Positions 28,615 through 37,272 of a DNA stretch of 64,000 nt are shown piece after piece. Each line of letters starts with the position of its first letter. Within the stretch, counting starts at the first letter, position 1. This stretch comes from Treponema primitia ZAS-1 (GTDB taxonomy: Bacteria; Spirochaetota; Spirochaetia; Treponematales; Breznakiellaceae), in NCBI RefSeq assembly GCF_000297095.1, contig NZ_AEEA01000058.1, positions 84,792 to 148,791 of the forward strand. The letters run 5' to 3'. A program made the translations under genes and the position numbers. The notes under the pieces are model-generated. The model searched no databases, was not told where the DNA came from, and saw nothing but the letters and a program-made list of their open reading frames with translations.

Positions 28615-28751
28615 GGCAAAGACGGGAGGAGGGAGGGGCATCCCCGGCGCTCGCACGCAGGTAGAGTCTGCTTGCGGAGCCCCTTCGGGTCTCCTCCAGC
28701 AGGGAATTCCCTATGTGCTCGGCCGGGGATGCCCCTCCCTCCTCCCGCCGG
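28615..28751. repeat. Long inverted-repeat element (dispersed repeat, copy 2)
   Basis: A perfect 25-bp inverted repeat pairs 28623-28647 with 28723-28747 across a 75-base interior. The interior holds a smaller hairpin (GGAGCCCC-TTC-GGGTCTCC). The left part, 28615-28657, matches 10310-10352 with one mismatch. It fills most of the 280-bp gap between the lacI stop and the tetR start. As RNA it would form a very stable structure and could end lacI transcription, though no T run follows. No transposase is present, so it resembles a non-autonomous palindromic element. Confidence 0.75.
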
Positions 28752-28789
28752 TGTTTATAACATGAAGAGGAAGTATTTCCCGGCTGAGT

Positions 28790-29788
28790 TCACTTGCCGG
28801 TGGACTTTCGGATAATAAGATGGGGGTCAAGAGTCCGCCTGAAGGGGGGGGTTCCGTTCTTTTTTATGATATTCATAAGATCCTCCGCTGCGGTTCGGCC
28901 CATAGTAAATACCTGCTGGGAAACGGTCGTAAGGGGAACCTGGCAGAGAGCGGAAAGACGGATATCGTCAAAACCTGCCACCGCAGCCTGTTCGGGGATG
29001 GCGATACCCATTTCCAGAAACCGAGTGATAAAGCCGATGGCCACATAATCGTTGGTCACAAAAAGGCTGGTTTTTTTTGTTTTAATGGAATCGGATTCCG
29101 CGATCTGCGCGGCCAGTACATATCCGTCCTGGTAGGTCTTGGCGTCGGAATATCGGGTAGTCCGTACCGCGCCGGCCCTGAGATGATCATCAAAACCCTT
29201 AATACGGTCCCGAACGGATTCGTGGTCAAATACCGAAACCAGGATAATCTGCTCATGATCCAATGAATTGATGTGTTCCGCCATCAGGGCTCCGCCCTTG
29301 TAGTTATCGCAGCTCACATAGGAAACTTCGGGGTCATCGGACCGACAATTCATCAGCACAAAGGGAATACCTGATTTTTTAAGCGCCTCCACGGTTGCGG
29401 AATCCGAAGCCGCGGGGGTTATCAGAATACCGTCCACCCGGTTGTTTATCAGAGAACGAACCCCCTGTAATTCCCGCTCAGGGATCCAGTGGGAACTCAT
29501 GACCTGAAAAAAATAATCATTTACCGAGATAACGCTGTCGATACCGTCGGCCAAATCGATATAGAAATTATTGGGGAATTCATCCACCACCACGCCGATG
29601 GTTTTGGTGGGCATCCCCGCGAGGCCCTGGGCCAGGATATTGGGAGTATAACCATACTTATCTATAATAGAAGAGACTTTTTTCCGGGTCCTTTCATGTA
29701 CCAGAGAGGACTTGGACAAAACACGGGAAACCGTGGCTTTGGAAACTCCGGCCTCCCGGGCAATATCGGCAATGGTCATGGGTTTCAT
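28790..29788 (-). CDS. LacI-family transcriptional regulator
   Basis: DNA-binding repressor of about 332 residues. I chose the ATG at 29788 because it starts MKPMTIADIAREAGVSKATVSRVLS, the canonical LacI helix-turn-helix and hinge; an in-frame TTG nine codons upstream is also open. The remainder is a periplasmic-binding-protein-like sugar-sensing domain (TIGVVVDEFPNNFYIDLADGID, VDGILITPAASDS, AAVAGFDDIRLSALCQVPLTTV). It is divergent from the sugar ABC operon at 29977 and should repress it through the palindrome at 29917-29936, with a sugar as inducer. Confidence 0.92.
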   Translation of the reverse strand: MKPMTIADIAREAGVSKATVSRVLSKSSLVHERTRKKVSSIIDKYGYTPNILAQGLAGMPTKTIGVVVDEFPNNFYIDLADGIDSVISVNDYFFQVMSSHWIPERELQGVRSLINNRVDGILITPAASDSATVEALKKSGIPFVLMNCRSDDPEVSYVSCDNYKGGALMAEHINSLDHEQIILVSVFDHESVRDRIKGFDDHLRAGAVRTTRYSDAKTYQDGYVLAAQIAESDSIKTKKTSLFVTNDYVAIGFITRFLEMGIAIPEQAAVAGFDDIRLSALCQVPLTTVSQQVFTMGRTAAEDLMNIIKKNGTPPFRRTLDPHLIIRKSTGK

Positions 29789-29850
29789 GTATAACCAGCA
29801 TGTCACCTTTTCCAATATCTATCAAGTTAAAGCATTATAGAAGATTTTAA

Positions 29851-29879
29851 TTGACAAAACCTCAAATAGGGGGTATCAT
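29851..29879 (+). promoter_or_regulatory. Strong sigma-70-type promoter for the sugar ABC operon
   Basis: Consensus TTGACA at 29851-29856 and TATCAT at 29874-29879 with a 17-base spacer. Predicted start is near 29886, about 90 bases before the ATPase ATG. The LacI-type operator lies downstream of the start site within the leader. Confidence 0.75.
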
Positions 29880-29916
29880 TTTTTATATTTTATCGAATTT
29901 TTGAAATTTAAGCCCT

Positions 29917-29936
29917 AAATGAAACCGGTTTCATTT
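29917..29936. promoter_or_regulatory. LacI-family operator, perfect palindrome
   Basis: A perfect 20-bp dyad with core TGAAACCGGTTTCA. The central CG step and the A/T-flanked half-sites are the classic LacI/GalR-family operator form. It lies about 30-50 bases downstream of the predicted transcription start of the sugar ABC operon and beside the divergent lacI gene, so repression by roadblock is likely. Confidence 0.85.
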
Positions 29937-29976
29937 TGTCCGGTTAGATTAGGGGAATACGACAGTGGGAGGCATA

Positions 29977-31479
29977 ATGGGTGACTATATCGTTGAACTG
30001 GAAAATATAAATAAGGCATTTTCCGGTGTTCCAGCCCTCAAGGATGTCCATTTCAATCTCAAGGCTGGGGAAGTACATGCGCTTCTGGGGGAGAATGGGG
30101 CGGGAAAGTCCACCCTGGTAAAAATACTCAGCGGGGTCTATACCAAGGACTCCGGTACGGTCAAGGTTTTCGGTGAAACCGTTGATGCCCTCAACCCAAA
30201 AATAGCGGCGGAACTGGGTATAGCGATTATCCATCAGGAACTGAACCTGTGTTCCCACCTCACGGTTGCGGAAAATATATTCCTCGGCAAAGAACTGACC
30301 AAACACGGGCTCTTGGACAAGCGGACCGCCAACGAAAAGGCCAGGGAACTTCTCAAAAGCCTTAATATTGATTTAAACCCGGAAATGCTCGTGGGCGACC
30401 TGCAGGTTTCAAAGCAGCAGATGGTAGAGATTGCAAAGGCCCTTTCGAAAAACGCCCGGGTGCTTATCATGGACGAGCCTACTTCGGCCCTTACGGCGAC
30501 CGAGATTGAAGAACTGTTTAAGATAATCAAAACTCTCAAGGGAAAAGGCCACGGGATTGTTTACATATCCCACCGGCTGGAAGAACTGCAGCATATTGTT
30601 GATCGGGTTACCGTGCTCCGGGACGGGACCTATGTCATCACCGCGGACTTCAAAGAAACTACCCAGCCGCAGTTGATTTCCCACATGGTCGGCCGGGACA
30701 TTAAAGAAAAGTTCCCCCGGGTCGAGTGCCCGGTGGGGAAGACCGTGCTTGAGGTAAAAAATCTCAATGCCGGCCGGCTGGTCCGGGACATCAGTTTTGA
30801 ACTGCATGAAGGGGAGATCGTAGGAATAGCCGGCCTCATGGGCGCAGGGAGAACGGAAACGACCCGGGCTTTGTACGGGATAGACCCAAAACAGTCGGGG
30901 GAGATTATCCTTGACGGCAAGAGTATCACCATTAACAAGCCCGCAGACTCCATTCGTTCGGGGATTGTGCTTATCCCGGAGGACCGCAAGAAGGACGGGC
31001 TTTTTACCAAGCTTTCCATAAAGAGCAATATCGGTATGCCGAACCTGGATCTGCTTTCCGACGCCCTGGGGATTGTAAACAAGGGCAAGGAAAAGGGGAT
31101 GGCCCTTAAGGCGGTGGACGATTTGAAGATAAAGCTGTCCGGCCTGGAAAGCGATGCGGCAAATCTGTCCGGCGGGAACCAGCAAAAAGTCGTGGTAGGC
31201 AAATGGATGTCCAGGAGCTTCCGGGTTGCGATCTTTGACGAACCCACCAGGGGTATTGATGTTGCCGCCAAAATAGAAATTTACAATATCATTAACCGGC
31301 TTAAGCAGGACGGCGTCGGTATCCTTTTCGTATCCTCAGAGCTGCCGGAAATATTGGGAATCTCGGACCGGATCATCGTTATGTGCGACGGCAGAATAAC
31401 CGGGGCAATGTCCAGGGCGGAAGCCACCCAGGAGACCATATTGGACCTGGCGACACGGTTCGAAAAAAAGATAGCGTAG
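29977..31479 (+). CDS. Sugar ABC transporter ATP-binding protein (RbsA/MglA type)
   Basis: Twin-domain ATPase of about 500 residues energising uptake of a sugar. First nucleotide-binding domain: Walker A GENGAGKST near residue 40, switch LQVSKQQMVEIAKAL, Walker B VLIMDEPTSALT. Second domain: degenerate Walker A GLMGAGRTE, signature LSGGNQQKV and Walker B VAIFDEPTRGIDV. The ATG at 29977 is preferred because GGGAGG lies just upstream; an in-frame GTG at 29965 overlaps that ribosome-binding site. It forms an operon with the permease and binding protein that follow. Confidence 0.93.
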   Translation: MGDYIVELENINKAFSGVPALKDVHFNLKAGEVHALLGENGAGKSTLVKILSGVYTKDSGTVKVFGETVDALNPKIAAELGIAIIHQELNLCSHLTVAENIFLGKELTKHGLLDKRTANEKARELLKSLNIDLNPEMLVGDLQVSKQQMVEIAKALSKNARVLIMDEPTSALTATEIEELFKIIKTLKGKGHGIVYISHRLEELQHIVDRVTVLRDGTYVITADFKETTQPQLISHMVGRDIKEKFPRVECPVGKTVLEVKNLNAGRLVRDISFELHEGEIVGIAGLMGAGRTETTRALYGIDPKQSGEIILDGKSITINKPADSIRSGIVLIPEDRKKDGLFTKLSIKSNIGMPNLDLLSDALGIVNKGKEKGMALKAVDDLKIKLSGLESDAANLSGGNQQKVVVGKWMSRSFRVAIFDEPTRGIDVAAKIEIYNIINRLKQDGVGILFVSSELPEILGISDRIIVMCDGRITGAMSRAEATQETILDLATRFEKKIA

Positions 31480-31514
31480 GGATTATTAAAATTGGGAAAA
31501 AGTGAGGAAACAGT

Positions 31515-32549
31515 ATGGGCATTAGTGTGAATAGCATTCAAAAGACGTTCCGCGCACGCGGGGTAGGACAGGTTATCGTTGTAACGGGCTTTCTGATCGT
31601 GCTGCTTATTATCTTCCAGACCTTGAACAACAACTTTCTGGGTCCAAGAAATATTCAGAACCTGCTCAGGCAGATCGCGCCTTTCATTATTGTCGGGATC
31701 GCCCAGTCTTTTGTGCTGATTACCGGTAACATTGACCTTTCCATAGGATCCGTACTTGGTATGAGCTGCATGATTTCTGCAACCCTTATGACCAAGACGG
31801 TGCCGCCCCTATTTGCCGCGGCTATTGCGCTCATTGTCTGTCTCGTCATCGGCGTTGCCAACGGCTTCCTCGTTGCCCAATTCAAACTTCCGCCCTTCAT
31901 TGCAACCCTCGGTACCATGACCATAGCCAGGGGTATAGCCCAGATTAGCAATGGCAGCCGCAATACCCGGGCCATTGACTCCACCGAGAATTATAAATTG
32001 ATAAGTTCCGACGCTGCGGCTTCTTTAAAGTCCCAGGTAGAGGTCTTTCGGGATTTTTTCTACTACCACAAACTATTTGGGTTTTTATTCTCCACCATGG
32101 TCATTGCCTTGGTACTCTGGATCATCTTTAACTTTATTCTTACCAGTACCAAGACCGGCCGTCATTTGTATGCGGTGGGCAGCAATATTGAGGCAGCCAA
32201 GATGTCCGGTATAAGCGTACTGAAGGTTACCCTGGTGGCCTATGTGGTCAGCGCCCTCTGTTCCGGGGTTGTGGGCCTTATTCAAACAGCCCAGAGCGGT
32301 ACCGGTGATATGAGCGCCGGAAACACCTACGAGCTGTATGCGGTCGCCGCAAGCGTCATTGGCGGGGTAAGTACCCTCGGCGGACAGGGTCTGCTGGTGG
32401 GAACCATAGTAGGAGCGGCCATCTGGTCGACCCTCTCGAACGGCCTTTCCCTGGCAAATGTCCCCGTAGCGATCCAGAATATAACCGTCGGTATTATTGT
32501 TATAATTTCTGTGTTGTCCGATGTCGTTATCAGGCGGCGCAGCAAGTAA
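31515..32549 (+). CDS. Sugar ABC transporter permease (RbsC type)
   Basis: A 344-residue membrane protein with about ten hydrophobic helices and the RbsC landmarks FVLITGNIDLSIGSVLGMSCM, LPPFIATLGTMTIARGIAQI, YAVGSNIEAAKMSGISV and VAASVIGGVSTLGGQG. One loop after the IARG motif is longer than usual (about 40 residues around SSDAAASLKSQVEVFRDFF). It is preceded by GAGGAAACAGT and lies 35 bp after the ATPase gene. It pairs with the neighbouring ATPase and binding protein. Confidence 0.92.
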   Translation: MGISVNSIQKTFRARGVGQVIVVTGFLIVLLIIFQTLNNNFLGPRNIQNLLRQIAPFIIVGIAQSFVLITGNIDLSIGSVLGMSCMISATLMTKTVPPLFAAAIALIVCLVIGVANGFLVAQFKLPPFIATLGTMTIARGIAQISNGSRNTRAIDSTENYKLISSDAAASLKSQVEVFRDFFYYHKLFGFLFSTMVIALVLWIIFNFILTSTKTGRHLYAVGSNIEAAKMSGISVLKVTLVAYVVSALCSGVVGLIQTAQSGTGDMSAGNTYELYAVAASVIGGVSTLGGQGLLVGTIVGAAIWSTLSNGLSLANVPVAIQNITVGIIVIISVLSDVVIRRRSK

Positions 32550-32600
32550 GCAGTTTCAGGCAGTATGCCTTGAAATAAAATCAAGTTTTGGAGGAAGAGT

Positions 32601-33557
32601 ATGAAATTACTTAAAAGGTCGGTAATTGCGGCGCTCGTTCTGCTGATAGCAGCGGGTAGTGTGTTTGCCAAGGGCGGAAGCGAGAGCGGCGCCGCGGGTT
32701 CAAAAAAGGTTAAGATTTACTTAATCACCATGGACCAGATGGATGCGTATTGGAATTTTATCGATGCGGGCTGTAAGAAGGCGATTGCAGAGATCGGCGC
32801 GGACAAAATCGAATATCTTTTTGATTCGCCGGAGCGGAAGGACAACAACGCCCAGATCACCAAGATCGAAAACGCTGCAGCCAACGGCGCTAACTACATC
32901 CTGTTAGCCGCCAACGACACGGAAGCCCAGAACGGCGCTATCGCGGCTGCCGCCAAACAGGGGGTTAAGTTTATTTTTGTTGACGCCCCCGCAAGCTGGT
33001 CCGGCGCCATCGCGACGATCACGACCAACAACGAAGCCGCCGGTAAAACAGCAGGCGAGCAGCTGCTTGCCAAGCTCCAGGCCAACGGCGTAACCAGCGG
33101 TAATCTCGGTATCGTCAATGTAAACATTGCCACCGCTTCCACCGTAGCCCGTGAAAAGGGTTTCCGCTCTGCCTTTGAAGGCAAGGGTTATTCTATCCTC
33201 CCCACCCAGTATGCTGAAGGCGACCCCGCAAGGTCCCAGGAAATTGCCTCCAACTACATCACCCAGGGTGTGGTAGGTATTTTCGGCGCCAATGAAGGCG
33301 CCACCGTAGGTACCGCCAATGCTATCAAAGAAGCCGGTGGAAAGGTACTGGGCGTTGGTTTTGATACCGGCGGATCCGTACTCGACCTGATCGACCAGGG
33401 AGTAATTATCGGTACCATGGCCCAGAATCCCGGAATGATGGGTGAGTTAGGGGTAAAGAACGCCTACACCGATTATACCGGCGGAACCATTGCCGATAAG
33501 AATGTAGACTCCGGCGTCACCGTAGTGACCAGCGCGAATTCTTCGCAGTTCCGGTAG
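32601..33557 (+). CDS. Sugar ABC transporter substrate-binding protein (RbsB type)
   Basis: A 318-residue periplasmic binding protein. Signal peptide MKLLKRSVIAALVLLIAAGSVFA is followed by a low-complexity KGGSESGAAGS linker with no lipobox. Two Rossmann-like lobes follow, of the type 1 binding-protein fold (KKVKIYLITMDQMDAYWNFIDAGCKKAI, NGANYILLAANDTEAQNGAIAAA, VGIFGANEGATVGTANAIKEAGG, VLGVGFDTGG). A clear GGAGGAAG ribosome-binding site precedes it. A strong terminator follows. The sugar is unknown; the LacI partner fits a monosaccharide. Confidence 0.92.
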   Translation: MKLLKRSVIAALVLLIAAGSVFAKGGSESGAAGSKKVKIYLITMDQMDAYWNFIDAGCKKAIAEIGADKIEYLFDSPERKDNNAQITKIENAAANGANYILLAANDTEAQNGAIAAAAKQGVKFIFVDAPASWSGAIATITTNNEAAGKTAGEQLLAKLQANGVTSGNLGIVNVNIATASTVAREKGFRSAFEGKGYSILPTQYAEGDPARSQEIASNYITQGVVGIFGANEGATVGTANAIKEAGGKVLGVGFDTGGSVLDLIDQGVIIGTMAQNPGMMGELGVKNAYTDYTGGTIADKNVDSGVTVVTSANSSQFR

Positions 33558-33577
33558 AACTTTTTTAAAAGCTGCAG

Positions 33578-33619
33578 ACGGGGTTGTTTGGGATGATTCC
33601 CGGACAACCCCGTTTTTTT
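33578..33619 (+). terminator. Rho-independent terminator of the sugar ABC operon
   Basis: A 16-bp stem (33578-33593 with 33598-33613, two G-T pairs) with a TGAT loop, followed by seven T residues at 33613-33619. It begins 20 bases after the stop codon of the binding-protein gene. Confidence 0.92.
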
Positions 33620-33634
33620 ATCCCCCCTTATTCG

Positions 33635-33664
33635 CCTTCTGTACCTTCGAGTCCTTGGTGGTTA
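33635..33664. repeat. Single arm of the dispersed AACCAC...CAGAAGG repeat
   Basis: On the minus strand this reads AACCACCAAGGACTCGAAGG and continues GTACAGAAGG. It resembles the arms of the element inside the Gx transporter gene (AACCACAAAGGTACAGA ... CAGAAGG). It lies in the convergent gap between the terminator at 33619 and the end of the cobalamin adenosyltransferase gene. Only one arm is present, so this looks like a solo remnant. Confidence 0.55.
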
Positions 33665-33674
33665 AAAATTCTTC

Positions 33675-34169
33675 CTATTCTTCTTCGCCGTGCTCCTCGG
33701 AACGGGCGAGCATGAAGAGCAGATCCGACAGGCGGTTCATGTAACGGAGCAGATGGGGCGAGACCGGTTCCTGGCGGTTAAGGGTTACCAGCCGCCGTTC
33801 GGCCCGGCGGCATACGGTTCTGGCAATGTCGAGTTTCGCCGAGGCGGGGTTTTTCCCCGGGATGATGAAGCCCCGCATGGGGTACTGTTCCTCAATCTCG
33901 TGGATCAACGCGGTGAGCCATTCCGGGTCAATAGCCGTCTCCGCTTTGGAGGAGCCCAGCAGCCCGGGGGCGGCGAAAAGGTCCCGTTGAACCGATTCGA
34001 TAAGGGTTTTAGTCCGTTCCAGGTGCGCGGCGGCCTTCGCATCCCCTAAAAAAGAGTTAAGCTCATCAAGGACGCCGATAAATTCAACCTGGGGATGATC
34101 CTTCGGAACTGAAGTTCCTAAAAAGAGTTCCGTACTGCCGTCATCGCCAAGACCGGTGGAAATACTCAT
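33675..34169 (-). CDS. Cob(I)alamin adenosyltransferase, PduO type
   Basis: A 164-residue enzyme that transfers the adenosyl group of ATP to cob(I)alamin, making adenosylcobalamin. The N-terminal TGLGDDGST is the PduO ATP-binding motif (usual form TGxGDxGxT). FIGVLDELNSFLG, ARTVCRRAERR and YMNRLSDLLFMLAR are the conserved helices that carry the Arg and Asn active-site residues. It is slightly shorter than the usual 180-190 residues. It overlaps the AlaX gene stop by four bases and is the last gene of a three-gene minus-strand operon. Confidence 0.9.
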   Translation of the reverse strand: MSISTGLGDDGSTELFLGTSVPKDHPQVEFIGVLDELNSFLGDAKAAAHLERTKTLIESVQRDLFAAPGLLGSSKAETAIDPEWLTALIHEIEEQYPMRGFIIPGKNPASAKLDIARTVCRRAERRLVTLNRQEPVSPHLLRYMNRLSDLLFMLARSEEHGEEE

Positions 34170-35377
34170 ATCGCTGCCTCCTGGGGGATTGATTTTAGAA
34201 AGGCGGTTAAATCCTCCGCCCGGGAAAACTGGCCCTGAAAGAAGGATGGCCCCCCGCCGCCCTTCCCGCCATGCTTTTCCATTGTATCCTTTAACAAGGG
34301 CCGGATGTCCAGGGCTTTAACTGAACAGAGACCGGCGAATTTAAGGTCACCAGGGGAGGCAAGCACCAACACTGCGGAGCTTAGTTTTTGGGCAGCCCGG
34401 CCTATGCGCAGGACCTCCTCCATATCCGTATCGCTTAAGCACTCTGTCAGTACCTTCCCTTCACCGGCCTGGGCTTCAAACCCCGGCTTCCCCGCGATCA
34501 GGGCTTTAGCCCGGCGGAGGGCGGCGTCCTCTTCCAGGTCCTTCAGTCTCCGTTCCAAAAGCGAAGTCTTTTCCAGCAGGGCCAACACCCCGGCGCCGGT
34601 TTCCGTCACCGGGACCTTGAGAGCCCGGGAGGCTATCTCCGCGTTATGCCGCAGGAGCCGGCTGTCCCGGAGTACCCGCCGCCCGGCAATAAAGCTGACC
34701 CTGATCATGCCCTTGTACTTTTCCGCTCCCAAGATACGGAGCATCCCGATATCGCCGGTGGCGGCCAGGTGGGTACCGCAGCAGGGCGAAAAATCATTCC
34801 CCCGGATCTCCACCACCCGGATCACATCCTCCCCCTTGGGGGGGATCTTCCGCAGGGGAAAATCCTCAACCCTTTCGGGCGGACAAAGATGGATAATCAC
34901 CGGATGATCCCCTTCAATGGCGTCCGCCACCGCCTCTTCCACGGCAATCAGGGTTTCATCGGTCATTTCCTTAGTATCCACATCAATTGTACAGACCTCA
35001 TCCCCAAGGTGCATGGAAACCGTGTACGCGCCGGTCATACGGAGTATGGTCCCCGAAAGAAGGTGCTGGGCGGTATGGAGTGTCGTAAAATCCCGGCGCC
35101 GTGCCCGGTCAAGGATCAGCTCCGCCGGTCCGGGACTGAGCTTTTGCCCATCCCCATTATTTACTATATGGAAAATTTCATCATCCTTTTCCTGAACATC
35201 CAGCACCGGAATCCCATTGATGGTCCCCCGGTCGCCCGGCTGTCCGCCCCCCTCGGGGTAAAATATCGTGGCATCCAGGATCAGCGCCGTCTTATCCGTA
35301 TAGGGCCGAAGTTCCAGAATATTGGCGGCAAAAGATTCGGCGGCGGGCATTTCGTAATAAACTTTTCGGGTTTCCAT
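34166..35377 (-). CDS. Alanyl-tRNA editing protein, long AlaX type
   Basis: A 403-residue free-standing editing enzyme that hydrolyses Ser- or Gly-mischarged tRNA-Ala in trans. The four zinc ligands of the editing domain are present: H101 and H105 in HTAQHLLSG, and the C-C-G-T-H motif (C200, H203). The Gly-rich PEGGGQPGDRG motif is at residues 41-51. The C-terminal DHHA1-type domain ends HGGKGGGGPSFFQGQF. Length fits AlaX-L. It lies 20 bp after the pseudouridine synthase gene and overlaps the cobalamin adenosyltransferase gene by four bases. Confidence 0.92.
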   Translation of the reverse strand: METRKVYYEMPAAESFAANILELRPYTDKTALILDATIFYPEGGGQPGDRGTINGIPVLDVQEKDDEIFHIVNNGDGQKLSPGPAELILDRARRRDFTTLHTAQHLLSGTILRMTGAYTVSMHLGDEVCTIDVDTKEMTDETLIAVEEAVADAIEGDHPVIIHLCPPERVEDFPLRKIPPKGEDVIRVVEIRGNDFSPCCGTHLAATGDIGMLRILGAEKYKGMIRVSFIAGRRVLRDSRLLRHNAEIASRALKVPVTETGAGVLALLEKTSLLERRLKDLEEDAALRRAKALIAGKPGFEAQAGEGKVLTECLSDTDMEEVLRIGRAAQKLSSAVLVLASPGDLKFAGLCSVKALDIRPLLKDTMEKHGGKGGGGPSFFQGQFSRAEDLTAFLKSIPQEAAI

Positions 35378-35397
35378 GGGACTACTCCTAGAAATAT

Positions 35398-36078
35398 TTA
35401 ATCCGTCTTCAGGGCTTGCTGAAACGTAAGGGGCGCCTTTACTTCAAACTCCAGGACACGTCCGTCATGGGGATGATGAAAAACGATGCGTTCCGCGTGG
35501 AGGCAGAGCCGGTGCAGGGGGTCGGTCTTTGCCCTGTATTTTTTATCCCCCGCCACGGGATGACCCAGCCAGTCAAGGTGGGCCCGGATCTGATTGCGCC
35601 GGCCGGTTTCCAGTTCCAGGGAAAGCAGGGAAAAGCGGCGGCCGGTTTTAAGGACCTTCCAATGGGTAACAGCCCGCTGCCCGCCGGGAACCACTACCAC
35701 CCTACCCCGCTGGTCTTCCCCCAGGGGCGCGTCTATGGAGCCCTGGGCTTCTTTCAATTCGCCCTCCGCCAGGGCTATGTAACACCGTTCCAGTACGGTC
35801 GCATCCCAATGTTCCATGAGCTTCCGTTTAACCGTATCAGACTTGGCGAAGATCATGACCCCCGAGGTTTCCCGGTCCAGCCGGTGTACCACCGCAGGCC
35901 GGCGTTTCTCCCCCTTTTTACGGAGGTATTCCGAAAGTATCCAGTAGGCTGTTTTGTCCCGCTCGGCGCCTGCGGCAATGGAGAGCAGCCCCGCCGGTTT
36001 ATCCACAACCAGGAGATCACGGTCTTCGTAGAGGAGCAGTAAACCTTGGCTTAGACGACGGGGATAGGCGGAGCTCAT
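35398..36078 (-). CDS. RluA-family RNA pseudouridine synthase
   Basis: A 226-residue enzyme that isomerises uridine to pseudouridine in RNA. The catalytic motif HRLDRETSG is at residues 65-73 with Asp68 as nucleophile. LLVVDKPAGLLS near residue 22 and GRRNQIRAHLDWLGHPVAGDKKY near residue 160 are the other conserved blocks. No N-terminal S4 domain is present, so it resembles the short RluA/TruC-like members; the target base cannot be told. It is the first gene of the operon with alaX and the adenosyltransferase, divergent from the Ldh2-family gene. Confidence 0.92.
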   Translation of the reverse strand: MSSAYPRRLSQGLLLLYEDRDLLVVDKPAGLLSIAAGAERDKTAYWILSEYLRKKGEKRRPAVVHRLDRETSGVMIFAKSDTVKRKLMEHWDATVLERCYIALAEGELKEAQGSIDAPLGEDQRGRVVVVPGGQRAVTHWKVLKTGRRFSLLSLELETGRRNQIRAHLDWLGHPVAGDKKYRAKTDPLHRLCLHAERIVFHHPHDGRVLEFEVKAPLTFQQALKTD

Positions 36079-36127
36079 TCGTACATAACACTATTAAGCC
36101 GAATCGCCCTATTGTCAAGGTAATAGT

Positions 36128-36156
36128 TTGACAGCCCTGGCCTGTTACTTTATGAT
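36128..36156 (+). promoter_or_regulatory. Sigma-70-type promoter for the Ldh2-family gene
   Basis: Consensus TTGACA at 36128-36133 and TATGAT at 36151-36156, spacer 17 bases. The predicted start lies about 10 bases before the ATG at 36174, giving a very short leader with only a weak Shine-Dalgarno (GGAA). Confidence 0.7.
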
Positions 36157-36173
36157 AAGTAGCTGGAACCATC

Positions 36174-37259
36174 ATGGCGGAGTATACCGAAATTCCCTAT
36201 CCCCGGTTGTGGGATTTTTGCAGCAGACTATTCCCAAGCTACGGCTTCAGCGCGGAGGAAGGCAAAACCATTACGGAGATACTCCTGCGGGCCGATCTGT
36301 TCGGGATAGAATCCCACGGCATACACCGGCTGGTCCGGTATGACGAGGAGATTAAAACCGGTATGGTTACGGTCCGGGCAAAACCGGAAATCATCCATGA
36401 AACCCCGGTCTCTGCCGTAATGGATGGTCATAAAGCCATGGGGCAGCTTACGGCGGTCCGGGCCATGGACTTGGCCATTGAAAAGGCCTCCCATTCCGGA
36501 ATCGGCATGGTTACGGTACGTAATTCAAATCACTATGGCATAGCGGGGTATTATACCGGGCTCGCCCTGGAGGCGGATTTTATCGGCATAACCATGACCA
36601 ATACCGAGGCGATCTGTGTACCCACCAACGGTAAGCGGGCCATGCTGGGAACAAACCCCATCGCCTTTGCCATGCCCGCGGATCCCCTGCCCTTTTCCTT
36701 TGACGCCTCCACCACCATGGTAACCCGGGGGACCATGGAGGTATACCAAAAAAGCGGCAAGCCCGTACCGGATAACTGGGCGGTGGATACCAAGGGGCAT
36801 CCTACCACCGACGCCGGGGAAGTTGTCAGAAACATCATCGGAAAATTCGGCGGAGGCATCGCCCCACTGGGGGGAAGTTCCGAAATAGGGGGGGGACATA
36901 AGGGTTACGGTCTGGCCACCATGGTGGATATCTGCTGCGGCATCCTTTCCGGGGGACTCACCTCGAATCATATAAACATAAAACCCGGGGAAACCGGTAT
37001 TTGCCATTATTTTGCCGCCATTGATTACGGCATCTTTGGTAATAAGCAGGAGCAGAAGCGTGCCCTGTCCGTTTTCTTAGAAGAATTACGTTCTTCCCCA
37101 AGGGTGGACGGAAAGGACCGTATCTATACCCACGGCGAAAAGGCCAGGGAAACCATGGCCGCCCGCATTAACGGAGTTATTCCGGTAAATCAAAAAACCC
37201 TGGGGGAGATGCGGACCATCGCCTCCCGACAGGGTGTGGTATGGGACATAGCCCCTTGA
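36174..37259 (+). CDS. Ldh2/malate-lactate dehydrogenase family NAD(P)-dependent oxidoreductase
   Basis: A 361-residue enzyme of the family that includes malate/L-lactate dehydrogenase, sulfolactate dehydrogenase, ureidoglycolate dehydrogenase and 2,3-diketo-L-gulonate reductase (YiaK). Visible motifs: the active-site region ESHGIHRLVRY near residue 43, VRNSNHYGIAGYY near 120, MLGTNPIAFAMPA near 160, and GGHKGYGLATMVDI near 240. It reduces or oxidises an alpha-hydroxy acid with NAD(P). It is convergent with the pentitol operon, so it may work on a related acid. E. coli yia operons also pair such an enzyme with L-xylulose genes, but the substrate here is unproven. Confidence 0.88.
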   Translation: MAEYTEIPYPRLWDFCSRLFPSYGFSAEEGKTITEILLRADLFGIESHGIHRLVRYDEEIKTGMVTVRAKPEIIHETPVSAVMDGHKAMGQLTAVRAMDLAIEKASHSGIGMVTVRNSNHYGIAGYYTGLALEADFIGITMTNTEAICVPTNGKRAMLGTNPIAFAMPADPLPFSFDASTTMVTRGTMEVYQKSGKPVPDNWAVDTKGHPTTDAGEVVRNIIGKFGGGIAPLGGSSEIGGGHKGYGLATMVDICCGILSGGLTSNHINIKPGETGICHYFAAIDYGIFGNKQEQKRALSVFLEELRSSPRVDGKDRIYTHGEKARETMAARINGVIPVNQKTLGEMRTIASRQGVVWDIAP

Positions 37260-37272
37260 ATAGGCCCCCCGC

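Noticed and set aside
30409..31271. Minus-strand frames of 258 and 213 codons opposite the first sugar ATPase
   Set aside because: Antisense shadows of a gene with complete Walker and signature motifs.
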